From assembly GCA_034433515.1 (NCBI GenBank), contig DAOUAL010000090.1:1-23839 (forward strand): 23,839 nucleotides of DNA, in the 5' to 3' direction. Below the pieces are notes generated by a model. That model saw only the letters and a list, made by a program, of their open reading frames with translations. It was not told where the DNA came from and made no database searches. Below, piece after piece: positions 6,750 to 14,683 of this stretch. The stretch comes from DAOTXS01 sp034433515. Its GTDB lineage: Bacteria; Chloroflexota; Anaerolineae; UBA4142. The translations under genes were made by a program, and so were the position numbers. The stretch's first letter is position 1; each line of letters begins with the position of its first letter.

Positions 6750-8237
6750 ATGGTCAAACAATTCTGGCTGATCGCCGTGATGCTTCTCGCCGCGTGCCAG
6801 CCCGCTTCTATAGCAACGCCCACCAACCCACCGCCCAAGATCGCCACCGATGCGCTTGCCCTTTATCAACCGGCACTCGTCTCATCGGCGCAAAACGATT
6901 TGACGCTGGTGGACCGACCAACACGTTATAACCTGACGCTCAAGTACGACGCCAATCCACCTACCCTCACCGGCAATCAAGAGGTCATTTACTTCAACAA
7001 GACATCCCAGCCACTGAACGAAATTTATTTTCGATTGTTTGCCAACTATCCGAATAGTGGCGGCAAGATCACCCTCAACCAACTCAGCGTGGATGATGCG
7101 CCGGCCACATCGGAACTCCTCGTCCAAAACACGGCCCTGCGTGTCCCGCTCGCGACGCCCCTCGCGCCCAACCATTCGATCAAAATCCAACTCGATTTCA
7201 GCGTTACGATTCCGCGCAACAGCCAAACGCATTATGCCGATTTCACAGCAGACGACACTGTCATTACCTTGCCTACCGTTTACCCGCTGATTCCAGCGCA
7301 CGATGCCCAAGGGTGGCACATCGAACTACCACCGCCGCATGGCGATCTAGTGTACGCCGAGGTCGCGTTCTATCACGTTGCGCTCACCGTGCCCGCCGAT
7401 ATGCGCGTCATCGCCTCTGGCTCAACATTCGAGGTGGTTACTCACAACGATGGAACGACGACGTGGTACATTGTTGGCGCACCCATGCGCGATTTCGATA
7501 TAAACCTGACCACGCAATTGCAAAAGGTCAGCGTCGTCATTGGTGAGACGACGATCAATTCATACTTTGAACCGGCAGACGCCGAAGGTGGCAATCAAGC
7601 CCTCCAAGTTGCCAAAGATGCTTTGGAGACCTTTCAACGATTCTTTGGTCCCTATCCCTACCGTGAACTCGATGTCGTGCAAACGCCCACGACCGCCGGC
7701 GGCATCGAGTATCCCGGCATCGTTGTCATTGGCAGAAAACTGTACTCCGATCCCAAATCAGCAGATTTTTTCGAGTTTGCTACCGCGCACGAGGTCGCCC
7801 ATCAATGGTGGTATGCTATGGTTGGCAACGATCAAGTTAATTATCCTTGGGTGGACGAAGCATTAGCCCAATACAGCACGTTACTCTACGAGAACACGCG
7901 TGGCACCGCCAGTGCCGCCAACATTTTGCGGAACGTGTTTCAAGCCCCTTACCATCGCGCCAAGAACGAAGGACGCGATCTGCCGGTCAATCAACCGGTG
8001 AGTGCCTTTACCGAAAGTGATTACGGGGCAATTGTGTACGGCAAAGCGCCGCTCTTCTACGATGCCCTGCGCAAACAAATGGGCGAGGAAAAATTTCGGA
8101 ATTTTCTCAAAACATACTTTGAACGCTATAAATACAAGATCGCTTTTCCAGACGATATTCTCAAAACCGCCGAAGAGGTTTGCCGTTGTACTCTTCAAGC
8201 CGAATATCAGCAATGGATTCAGAGTCCGGCAAAATAG
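6750..8237 (+). CDS. M1 family metallopeptidase, lipoprotein
   Basis: 495 residues. The ATG at 6750 has GAGG 5 nt upstream; the frame is open to 6696 but without a better start. A lipoprotein signal MVKQFWLIAVMLLAAC gives lipidated Cys16, followed by a Pro/Thr-rich tether. The N-terminal beta domain (about 50-270) is followed by the gluzincin domain: the exopeptidase-type motif GGIEYP (317-322), zinc site HEVAH (347-351) and, after 18 residues, Glu370 in DEALAQ. Family members trim N-terminal residues from peptides. It ends near residue 495, so the large C-terminal helical domain of PepN-type enzymes is absent, as in other short bacterial M1 proteins. It would act outside the cytoplasmic membrane. 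Convergent with the M32 gene. Confidence 0.9.
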   Translation: MVKQFWLIAVMLLAACQPASIATPTNPPPKIATDALALYQPALVSSAQNDLTLVDRPTRYNLTLKYDANPPTLTGNQEVIYFNKTSQPLNEIYFRLFANYPNSGGKITLNQLSVDDAPATSELLVQNTALRVPLATPLAPNHSIKIQLDFSVTIPRNSQTHYADFTADDTVITLPTVYPLIPAHDAQGWHIELPPPHGDLVYAEVAFYHVALTVPADMRVIASGSTFEVVTHNDGTTTWYIVGAPMRDFDINLTTQLQKVSVVIGETTINSYFEPADAEGGNQALQVAKDALETFQRFFGPYPYRELDVVQTPTTAGGIEYPGIVVIGRKLYSDPKSADFFEFATAHEVAHQWWYAMVGNDQVNYPWVDEALAQYSTLLYENTRGTASAANILRNVFQAPYHRAKNEGRDLPVNQPVSAFTESDYGAIVYGKAPLFYDALRKQMGEEKFRNFLKTYFERYKYKIAFPDDILKTAEEVCRCTLQAEYQQWIQSPAK

Positions 8238-8244
8238 ACCAGAG

Positions 8245-8365
8245 GCGAAGGTTTGTAGTTGCGCGATTCATCGCGCCGCGTCAACGTGGCGATCACTCGC
8301 CTACTACGAACCTTCATTTTCATCCAAACGTTGCGAAGGTTTGTAGTTGCGCGATTCATCGCGCC
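8245..8365. repeat. cluster of a 33-bp palindromic repeat (two direct, one inverted copy)
   Basis: 8245-8277 and 8333-8365 are identical. Between them, 8286-8315 read on the other strand is a diverged copy (GAAGGTTCGTAGTAGGCGA...). Each copy ends in the palindrome GCGCGAT-TC-ATCGCGC. The first and inverted copies could fold into a long hairpin. The cluster lies between the convergent M1 and M32 genes. A diverged copy is at 21028-21060. Confidence 0.85.
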
Positions 8366-8421
8366 AGCCTGGGAGGAAATTGTCGTAATGATCGTGCAAA
8401 GCCATAATTGCAACAAACCAA

Positions 8422-9927
8422 TTATATCCCGTAAATCTCACCAAACTTGTTCTTGAGATACGCCACATACGACCGCGATTGCAGTGATTCACCAGTAACC
8501 CTCTTGGCAAGTTCATCCAACGTGAACTTGCGACCGTGCGCGTGAACATTTTTGCGCAACCAACCTAGCAACTCGGCGTACTGTCCGTTTTCGATTTGCG
8601 CCGGCAGCGTTGGAATATCTTGTAACACGCGTTCCCACAATTGCACTGCAAACATCGAACCGAGCGAATACGTGGCAAAGTAACCGATACTGCCATATGA
8701 CCAATGCACATCTTGCAAGCAACCCAACTTGTCGTTGGGCGGGACAATGCCGAGATACTCTTGCATCTTGGCGTTCCACGCGTCGGGCACGTCTGCCACT
8801 TTGAGTTTTCGCTCGAGCAACATATTTTCCAATTCAAAGCGGAGCATAATGTGCAAACTGTAGGTTACCTCATCCGCTTCGACGCGAATGAACGAGGGAT
8901 ACACTTTGTTGACCGCCCGGTAAAACGATTCGGCATCTTGATCGGCGAGTTGTTCTGGAAAATATTCCCGCAAACGCGGGAACCAATATTTCCAAAAACC
9001 GCGACTGCGCCCCACGATGTTTTCCCACAATCGCGATTGCGATTCGTGCACTCCCAGTGACGCGCCACCCGCCAACGGCGTGCGATCCAGTTCGGGACGA
9101 TAGCCCATATCGTACAGCGCATGGCCCGCTTCGTGAATCGTACCAAAGAGCGCGGGCGAGAGAAAATACTTGTCCACGCGAGTGGTGATGCGTGTATCGC
9201 CCAAGCCAAAACCGGACGTGAACGGATGAACTGACTTGTCTTGCCGTCCCCCTTCAAAATCAAAGCCGAGTTGTTTGATGACCGCAATGCCAAAATCCCA
9301 CTGCTTTTGTTCGTCATACTCACGATGCAAGACGGCATCGCTGACCAAATCGGTTTTCTTTGCCAATGCGGCGACAAGCGCAACCAATTCCTGCTTGAGT
9401 GGCGCGAAAATGGCTTCCACTTGGGCGGTGGTCATCCCCGGCTCGTAATCATCCAACAACGCATCATAGATGCGATCGGTGTAGCCAATATAATTGGCTT
9501 CTTGAATTTTCAGTTCAATGATTTTTTCCAAATGGGGTTGGAACCATTTAAAGTTGGATTCCGCTCGCGCCTTGTGCCACGCATCGAACGCCAACGTCGT
9601 AACCCGCGACAACTCTTCCACAAATTCGGCGGGCAAGCGTTTGGCTTTGGCATAATCGCGCTTGGTCACGCGGATGAGACTGGCTTCATCGGAATCATAA
9701 TCGAGTTTGGCGGCATCGTCCGTCAAGGCATCCAGCAACACGCCAATCTCGTCCGCCGTAAAGTGTTCGTGCGCCAAACGATCCATCGTCGCGAGTTGAT
9801 TGGCACGTGCCCGCGCGCCTTTGGGCGGCATATACGTCTGCAAATCCCAGCCCAACAAACCGGACACATTTCGCAAATCGCTCACCACCGCCAAACGTTG
9901 TTTTAGCGTCTCGAATTTTTCGTTCAC
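8422..9927 (-). CDS. M32 carboxypeptidase (Taq-type)
   Basis: 501 residues from GTG at 9927, the usual length. AAGGAG lies 7 nt upstream, and this GTG overlaps the stop of the upstream gene (GTGA), so the longer TTG start at 9945 is rejected. Signature motifs all present: DRIYDALLDDYEPG, HPF (234-236), zinc site HEAGH (265-269), HESQSRLWEN, and IRVEADEVTY. The enzyme removes C-terminal residues in the cytoplasm with a broad specificity that usually excludes proline. There is no signal peptide. Expression is coupled to the DUF2227-like gene, though no functional link between the two is known. Confidence 0.95.
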   Translation of the reverse strand: MNEKFETLKQRLAVVSDLRNVSGLLGWDLQTYMPPKGARARANQLATMDRLAHEHFTADEIGVLLDALTDDAAKLDYDSDEASLIRVTKRDYAKAKRLPAEFVEELSRVTTLAFDAWHKARAESNFKWFQPHLEKIIELKIQEANYIGYTDRIYDALLDDYEPGMTTAQVEAIFAPLKQELVALVAALAKKTDLVSDAVLHREYDEQKQWDFGIAVIKQLGFDFEGGRQDKSVHPFTSGFGLGDTRITTRVDKYFLSPALFGTIHEAGHALYDMGYRPELDRTPLAGGASLGVHESQSRLWENIVGRSRGFWKYWFPRLREYFPEQLADQDAESFYRAVNKVYPSFIRVEADEVTYSLHIMLRFELENMLLERKLKVADVPDAWNAKMQEYLGIVPPNDKLGCLQDVHWSYGSIGYFATYSLGSMFAVQLWERVLQDIPTLPAQIENGQYAELLGWLRKNVHAHGRKFTLDELAKRVTGESLQSRSYVAYLKNKFGEIYGI

Positions 9928-10550
9928 TCGTGGTCTCCTTGCCAAGTAGGATTTTCTCCGCTCACCGACCGCCGGGCATACCCATTGCGATACGAAGGGT
10001 GATAGAACGCTTCATGCTCACGATGGCGTTGCACATAGCGTTCATAACGATCCCGATAACGACGCGGCATCAAGCGTTTAAGTCGGGTCGTCGTAACATC
10101 GAGGACATAGTGCATCGTATCGGCAAGCATCGCGCCAATGAGCAGATCGGCGACGTAACCGAGATACCACAGAATATCTTCAGCATCGCCTTGAAACGTC
10201 ATTGAGAAATTCATTCGCCGGAGAATGATGGCAATGGGCACAATGACGATGGATAGCACCACCGCCATATATAACCAACGCACGAGCGTGCCAATCCCCG
10301 GCACGTGCATCAGATCGCGATGCCGCACCATCTTGGCATAGGGCCACCAAAAGATGCGCATCCAACCCCAATCTTCCATAGATTTGGAGTTGAACAAATC
10401 CAAGTCGGGTGAGAGCACAAAGTTGGCAATCACAATGCCGGCATCTACCACCGCGATATCGGCAAGCGACCATCCTTGCGATGCCATTACGGCAGTGGTC
10501 CCCACCAGCACGACCGAATTTCCAATTGTATGTCCAACAAAACCGGGCAT
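9924..10550 (-). CDS. DUF2227-like putative metal-binding membrane protein
   Basis: 208 residues. Visible: HTIGN near the start, a hydrophobic stretch, the conserved-looking VLSPDLDL (about 45-52), DWGWMRIFWWPY, and RHRDLMHVPGIGTLVRWLY, followed by a strong TM helix (about 92-110) and a second hydrophobic segment around 132-150. Histidines and aspartates spaced like this (HT, SPDLDL, HRDLMH, H in ADTMHYVLD) suggest metal ligands, as in DUF2227 and YdjM-like membrane hydrolases. The tail is basic and tyrosine-rich, likely cytoplasmic. The family has no proven activity. Its TGA overlaps the GTG of the M32 gene. Starts at ATG 10550. Confidence 0.72.
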   Translation of the reverse strand: MPGFVGHTIGNSVVLVGTTAVMASQGWSLADIAVVDAGIVIANFVLSPDLDLFNSKSMEDWGWMRIFWWPYAKMVRHRDLMHVPGIGTLVRWLYMAVVLSIVIVPIAIILRRMNFSMTFQGDAEDILWYLGYVADLLIGAMLADTMHYVLDVTTTRLKRLMPRRYRDRYERYVQRHREHEAFYHPSYRNGYARRSVSGENPTWQGDHE

Positions 10551-10582
10551 TTCTCTCTCGTGTTATTCGGGACGTTGCGCGG

Positions 10583-10611
10583 ATTATAGCCGATGCACAA
10601 CCATTTTGCAA
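10583..10611 (-). promoter_or_regulatory. promoter (-) of the DUF2227-M32 operon
   Basis: TTGCAA at 10611-10606 and TATAAT at 10588-10583 on the - strand, spacer 17 nt. Confidence 0.7.
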
Positions 10612-10618
10612 CCATAAT

Positions 10619-10646
10619 TTGACGAATCAGTGATTCAAAGTATATT
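10619..10646 (+). promoter_or_regulatory. promoter (+) of the PLD operon
   Basis: TTGACG at 10619-10624 and TATATT at 10641-10646, spacer 16 nt. It is back to back with the DUF2227 promoter. Confidence 0.6.
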
Positions 10647-10676
10647 TGGAGTATCACATCACCTTTGGGAGGATGA

Positions 10677-12059
10677 ATGTCAAAACAGACTCTAGGCGTA
10701 CTCATCGTAGCGATTGTATTTCTGATCGTTGCCTGCACGACGCCGATTCAATCCTCGGTAACTTCGCCTCCACCACCGATTACGCCGACCCCTATTCCAC
10801 TCCTCAATGCCGATCAACTATGGCAACGCGCACAAACGTGCAACTGTTTGCAAGTTTACACGCATCCGGAAACCGGCGATAGCATCATTCTCAAAGCGAT
10901 TGATAGCGCCAAGCAATCGGTGCGGCTCAAGATGTACTTGTTCACGCGAGATAGCGTCCGCGACGCGCTGATCAATGCCGCCAAGCGCGGCGTCAATGTT
11001 CGTATTCTGATGGAACTGAATCCGTATGGCGGCACAACAACGAATGTAGATTTGTTCAATGCGGTCAAAGGTACGCCGGTGCAGATGCGCTGGGCAAGTT
11101 TCGATTTTCGCTTTACGCACGAAAAGAGTTTGGTGATTGATGATCAGATTGCTTTCATTATGACGCACAACATCACCACGTCGTCCTTCAACGCCAATCG
11201 CGAGTACGGCGTGATGGATGCGCGTGCGGACGATGTGGCAGAAATCATCAAGGTCTTTGAAGCCGATTGGGAGAAACAACCGATAGATTTGGAAAATCCA
11301 CGCTTGGTGTGGAGTCCAATCAATGCGCGCCAAAAGTTGATCGAGTTGATTGACAGCGCCAAGGTCAGCCTTGACCTTGAGCAGAACGAATGGTACGCGC
11401 AAGAAATCGTTGATCGCGTGATCGCAGCGCAAAAGCGGGGTGTCCAAGTGCGCGGCATTTTCTCCCCGCGCGATCCCATCACCTCGGACAGCGCTGAACC
11501 GAATCGTGAGTTGATCCGGCAAAATGGTGGGCAAGTCAAGTATATGCGTTCGCCCTACATTCACGCTAAAATGTTTTTGGTAGATGGACAACGCGCGTTT
11601 GTCGGCTCGGTCAATGTCTCGGACAATTCGTTGAATAACAATCGCGAACTGGGAATTATTTTTGATCAAGCCGATGCCGTTGCCATCGTCAGACAAACGT
11701 TTGAAAAAGACTGGAACGCCGCGACCATCGAGCCATTCCCGGTTTCAGATTTTCAGATTCCTCCCAGCGGCATTGTCAATTGGCAAGACGCCGCCAAAGT
11801 GTACAATCGGGAAGTAACGATTGAAGGCAAGATCGTCAAGATTTACAACAGCGGGCGCGTGATGTGGTTGCAGTTTAGCGAAGATTGGCAAACCGATATG
11901 AAGGTGGTCATCTTTCCTTCCGATTGGGGCAAATGGCCCCAGCGTCCCGATTTGATGTATCTGGGCAAGACGATTCGCGTGACCGGCAAAGTGGTGGAAT
12001 ATCAAGGCGCGCCGGAAATCATCGTCAACGATCCCAAGTTTATTACAATTGTGGAATGA
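10677..12059 (+). CDS. phospholipase D-like lipoprotein with C-terminal OB domain
   Basis: 460 residues, start ATG 10677 behind GGGAGG. A lipobox (IVAC, Cys20) follows a hydrophobic signal, then a Pro/Thr tether. Two HKD motifs make a complete PLD active site: H148-x-K150-x4-D155 and H296-x-K298-x4-D303, each followed by an Asn/Ser strand (THNITTSS, GSVNVSDNSLNNN). From about 370 to 460 there is an OB-like barrel (REVTIEGKIVKIYNSGRVMWLQF ... IRVTGKVVEYQGAPEIIVN), similar to the tRNA_anti/nuclease-associated OB type. PLD enzymes cleave phosphodiesters in lipids or DNA; an OB domain on a lipid-anchored protein fits an extracytoplasmic nuclease better than a lipid synthase. This is inference. 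First gene of a probable three-gene operon. Confidence 0.88.
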   Translation: MSKQTLGVLIVAIVFLIVACTTPIQSSVTSPPPPITPTPIPLLNADQLWQRAQTCNCLQVYTHPETGDSIILKAIDSAKQSVRLKMYLFTRDSVRDALINAAKRGVNVRILMELNPYGGTTTNVDLFNAVKGTPVQMRWASFDFRFTHEKSLVIDDQIAFIMTHNITTSSFNANREYGVMDARADDVAEIIKVFEADWEKQPIDLENPRLVWSPINARQKLIELIDSAKVSLDLEQNEWYAQEIVDRVIAAQKRGVQVRGIFSPRDPITSDSAEPNRELIRQNGGQVKYMRSPYIHAKMFLVDGQRAFVGSVNVSDNSLNNNRELGIIFDQADAVAIVRQTFEKDWNAATIEPFPVSDFQIPPSGIVNWQDAAKVYNREVTIEGKIVKIYNSGRVMWLQFSEDWQTDMKVVIFPSDWGKWPQRPDLMYLGKTIRVTGKVVEYQGAPEIIVNDPKFITIVE

Positions 12060-12391
12060 TGCGGATGAATAATTCAGAAAAACAAATTTGGATTCGCACA
12101 CTGGGACGCTTGCGTTTCGACATCACCCGCTACGACCCCTTGTGTGCGCGCAAAGAGTACGACACCCACCATACGGTTGAGGTCATGCTGGATGAGAGTG
12201 GGCAAGTGCGAATGGTGATTACCCGGCAAATCGGCGAGACGATCCGCGCTCAACGCGCCTCGCGGGCGGGACGTGAGTACACCACGTTTAGCGAGCAAAA
12301 CACGGTAACCATCATCACCTATCATTTGCGCGCCGGCGACGACCTGGCGGATGTGCTCCGCGAGATGGAACAAGAGATTGCTTTCAAATAG
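12056..12391 (+). CDS. hypothetical protein, 111 residues
   Basis: I do not recognise the family. The most likely start is the ATG at 12056, which overlaps the TGA of the PLD gene (ATGA); ATGs at 12059 and 12065 are alternatives, and no Shine-Dalgarno distinguishes them. The frame is open further upstream but only as a shadow inside the PLD gene. The sequence is soluble and charged, with alternating strand-like blocks (HTVEVMLDESGQVRMVITRQ, NTVTIITYHLRAGDD) and an amphipathic C-terminal helix (LADVLREMEQEI). There is no cysteine pair, signal or TM segment. Position implies co-translation with the PLD lipoprotein, yet this protein would stay in the cytoplasm. Confidence 0.7.
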   Translation: MMRMNNSEKQIWIRTLGRLRFDITRYDPLCARKEYDTHHTVEVMLDESGQVRMVITRQIGETIRAQRASRAGREYTTFSEQNTVTIITYHLRAGDDLADVLREMEQEIAFK

Positions 12392-12401
12392 AAAGGATCT
12401 T

Positions 12402-12749
12402 ATGACCACACGTCTCGATGAATTTCGCGCATACCGCGAAAAGATGAACGAAAAAATTTTGGCGAGTGATCATCTAGGCATCAAACGCTTTTTCAATCTC
12501 GACACGATGGCATATAAAGATGGCGCACTGCCCGGCAAAACCAAAGAGTTGCTGGGACTAGTTGCCTCCGCCGTTTTGCGTTGCAACGATTGTATTGATT
12601 ATCACCTGATCCAATGCGTCGCCGCCGGCTACACTGACGCCGAATTGCACGACGCGCTCAACGTCGCATTGGTGGTTGGGGGAAGCATCGTCATTCCGCA
12701 TCTACGCCACGCGTACGAAACGATTGAATTGTTGAGACAAGAAACATAA
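12402..12749 (+). CDS. carboxymuconolactone decarboxylase family (AhpD-like) protein
   Basis: 115 residues, start ATG 12402 after GAAAGGA. The frame continues upstream to 12351 but only inside the previous gene. The AhpD/CMD fold shows as an all-helical sequence with TKELLGLVASAVLRCNDCIDYHL: the CxxC pair (Cys-Asn-Asp-Cys, about 65-68) with His three residues after the second Cys is the peroxidase/disulfide-reductase signature of AhpD. It then has AGYTDAELHDALNVALVVGGS, typical of the family. Likely a thiol-based antioxidant or disulfide protein; substrate unknown. Last gene of the operon, 10 nt after its neighbour. Confidence 0.88.
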   Translation: MTTRLDEFRAYREKMNEKILASDHLGIKRFFNLDTMAYKDGALPGKTKELLGLVASAVLRCNDCIDYHLIQCVAAGYTDAELHDALNVALVVGGSIVIPHLRHAYETIELLRQET

Positions 12750-12755
12750 ACACCT

Positions 12756-12784
12756 TTGCGCACCTATAGTGTTTGTGCTATAAT
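12756..12784 (+). promoter_or_regulatory. promoter of the ECF transporter operon
   Basis: TTGCGC at 12756-12761 and TATAAT at 12779-12784, spacer 17 nt. The start would be near 12791. Confidence 0.75.
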
Positions 12785-12790
12785 TTTGCC

Positions 12791-12900
12791 TGCAGAGCGC
12801 CAACTCTTTCACCGCTTGGATCGTGTGAGCGACCGAGACGGTACGGCATCAGGCTTGATTCGTTACGCCTTCCGTTCGTCCGGGAGGCGTTCTTCTTTAT
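12791..12900 (+). promoter_or_regulatory. structured 5' leader with RBS-sequestering hairpin
   Basis: About 110 nt lie between the predicted start and the ATG at 12901. It ends in a 9-bp stem, 12865-12873 with 12882-12890, whose 3' arm contains the GGGAGG ribosome binding site, followed by a pyrimidine run TCTTCTTTAT. Upstream are small stems (for example ATCA-GGCT-TGAT). The form resembles a riboswitch expression platform, but I could not match a known class (checked by eye for TPP, FMN, cobalamin, preQ1 and THF signatures). Confidence 0.5.
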
Positions 12901-14682
12901 ATGACCCAACCTATCCTACGAATCGAAAACGTTCATTACACCTATCACGCACATTCCGCGCGCGCGATTCACGCCTTGCGCGGCGTTTCGTTCATCGTCC
13001 AGCCCGGCGAGTTCATCGCTATCATCGGACACAATGGCTCGGGCAAATCCACGCTCGCTAAACATCTCAACGGCTTGCTGTTGCCCACGCAAGGCGATGT
13101 TTGGGTCAAAACGTGGAACACCCAAGATGCCCAACATCGCATTGACATTCGTTCAACGGTAGGGATGGTGTTTCAATCGCCGGACAATCAAATTGTCGCC
13201 ACGATTGTAGAAGAGGACGTTGCGTTTGGTCCGGAAAATCTAGGCGTGCCACGCCCAGAAATTCACCAACGTGTCAATTGGGCGCTCGACACGGTCGAGA
13301 TGCAACCGTATCGTCATCGTGCACCACATCTTCTCTCGGGAGGGCAGAAACAGCGCGTTGCCATTGCCGGCATCCTCGCAATGAAACCCGAGGTGCTCGT
13401 CCTCGATGAAGCCACTGCCCTGCTCGATCCGTTAGGCCGCGATGAAGTAATGCGCGTGGCGCGTCGTTTGAACCAGCAAGGCACAACAATCATTGCCATC
13501 ACGCATCTCATGCACGAAGCCGCCCTCGCCGATCGCGTGATCGTGATGGAAAACGGCACCATTGCAATGCAAGGGACCCCGCGCGAAATTTTTCATCAAG
13601 CCGATCGCTTGCGCGATCTGCAACTCGATGTGCCGGCGATCACCCAACTGGCCCAGCGTTTGCACACCGCTGATCCAAACTTTCCCAATGATGTACTGAC
13701 GGTGGACGAGTTTGTTCAAGCAACGACGCGTAACGTGTGGCAAGGGGCAAGAAGCAATTCCCCACGCACCCACTCGCCTAATCCCCTAATCGCCCAATCC
13801 CCCAATCCCCCAACTCCCCAGCGACCCAACGCGGTCATCCAGATTCGCGCGCTAGAACACACCTATTTGCGTGGCACGCCATTGGAAACGATTGCTCTAC
13901 GCGGAGTTGATTTTCAAGTTGGGCGCGGCGAGATTGTTGGCATCATTGGGCACACTGGCTCCGGCAAATCCACCTTGATTCAACATTTGAACGGCTTGCT
14001 TCGTCCCCAGCGTGGCGAGGTTCGCGTCCTCGATTACAACCTGTGCGACGCCAAGACCGATGGGCGCACCTTGCGTCAACGCGTTGGCTTGGTCTTTCAA
14101 TTCCCTGAAGCGCAATTGTTCGAACAATATGTGGGCGACGATGTAGCGTTTGCACCGTGGCAAATGGGATTGCGCGGCGAAGCGTTGCGCGCCCGCGTGC
14201 GCGAGGCGATGGAAGCCGTGGGACTGCCGTTCGAGGTGTTCAAGGATCGTCCGCTCTATTCGCTCAGTGGTGGCGAGCGACGCCGCGCCGCACTGGCTGG
14301 CGTGCTGGCGATGAAGCCAGAGATTCTCGTCCTGGATGAACCCACCGCCGGGCTCGATCCGCGCGGACATCAGGATATTTTGCAACGGCTAATGCAATTG
14401 CGTCACGATTGGCAAATGACCCTCGTCGTCGTCTCGCACAATATGGAGGACATTGCCCGCTTGTGTGATCGCATTTACGTCCTCGCCGAAGGCAAAAGTG
14501 TTGCTAACGGTACACCACGCGAGATTTTTGCGCAACCTCAATCCTTGATTGAACGCGGTTTGGGTGTACCGCAAATCACTGACGCGATGCACGCCTTGCG
14601 GGCACGCGGAATGGATGTGCGGACAGATGTGTTGACGATAGAAGAAGCCGTCGAACAGTTTTCAGTAGTCAGGGTTCAGTGA
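12901..14682 (+). CDS. ecfA: fused ECF transporter ATPase (EcfA1-EcfA2)
   Basis: 593 residues: two complete ABC ATPase domains in one chain, where most bacteria have two genes. First half: Walker A GHNGSGKS (43-50), VFQSPDNQ Q-loop, LSGGQ (145-149), Walker B with LDEATALLDP (DE 169-170), the EcfA1 pattern. Second half: GHTGSGKS (350-357), VFQFPEAQ, LSGGE (455-459), LDEPTAGLDP (DE 479-480), the EcfA2 pattern. Both sites look catalytically intact. The halves are joined by a Ser/Pro/Asn-rich linker (about 281-310). With EcfT and an S component it drives uptake of a vitamin or similar micronutrient. The ATG at 12901 follows the leader hairpin that holds its ribosome binding site. ecfT begins 1 nt after the stop. 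Confidence 0.93.
   Translation: MTQPILRIENVHYTYHAHSARAIHALRGVSFIVQPGEFIAIIGHNGSGKSTLAKHLNGLLLPTQGDVWVKTWNTQDAQHRIDIRSTVGMVFQSPDNQIVATIVEEDVAFGPENLGVPRPEIHQRVNWALDTVEMQPYRHRAPHLLSGGQKQRVAIAGILAMKPEVLVLDEATALLDPLGRDEVMRVARRLNQQGTTIIAITHLMHEAALADRVIVMENGTIAMQGTPREIFHQADRLRDLQLDVPAITQLAQRLHTADPNFPNDVLTVDEFVQATTRNVWQGARSNSPRTHSPNPLIAQSPNPPTPQRPNAVIQIRALEHTYLRGTPLETIALRGVDFQVGRGEIVGIIGHTGSGKSTLIQHLNGLLRPQRGEVRVLDYNLCDAKTDGRTLRQRVGLVFQFPEAQLFEQYVGDDVAFAPWQMGLRGEALRARVREAMEAVGLPFEVFKDRPLYSLSGGERRRAALAGVLAMKPEILVLDEPTAGLDPRGHQDILQRLMQLRHDWQMTLVVVSHNMEDIARLCDRIYVLAEGKSVANGTPREIFAQPQSLIERGLGVPQITDAMHALRARGMDVRTDVLTIEEAVEQFSVVRVQ
13755..13829. repeat. C-rich degenerate tandem repeat inside the ecfA linker
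   Basis: A run of short units like CCCAATCCCC and CCTAATCCCC encodes the Ser/Pro/Asn linker between the two ATPase domains. Its base composition differs from the flanking coding sequence. Confidence 0.75.
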
Positions 14683-14683
14683 A

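Noticed and set aside
8245..8365. Possible CRISPR array
   Set aside because: Only two direct copies, with an inverted copy between them and no cas genes; it behaves as a dispersed palindromic repeat.
10818..11696. 292-codon open frame antisense to the PLD gene
   Set aside because: Shadow frame of a gene with two intact HKD motifs; no start signal or known domain.
12830..12900. T-box riboswitch before ecfA
   Set aside because: GAGACGGTACGGC only loosely resembles the T-box core, and only about 40 nt precede it, too few for a stem I with specifier loop.
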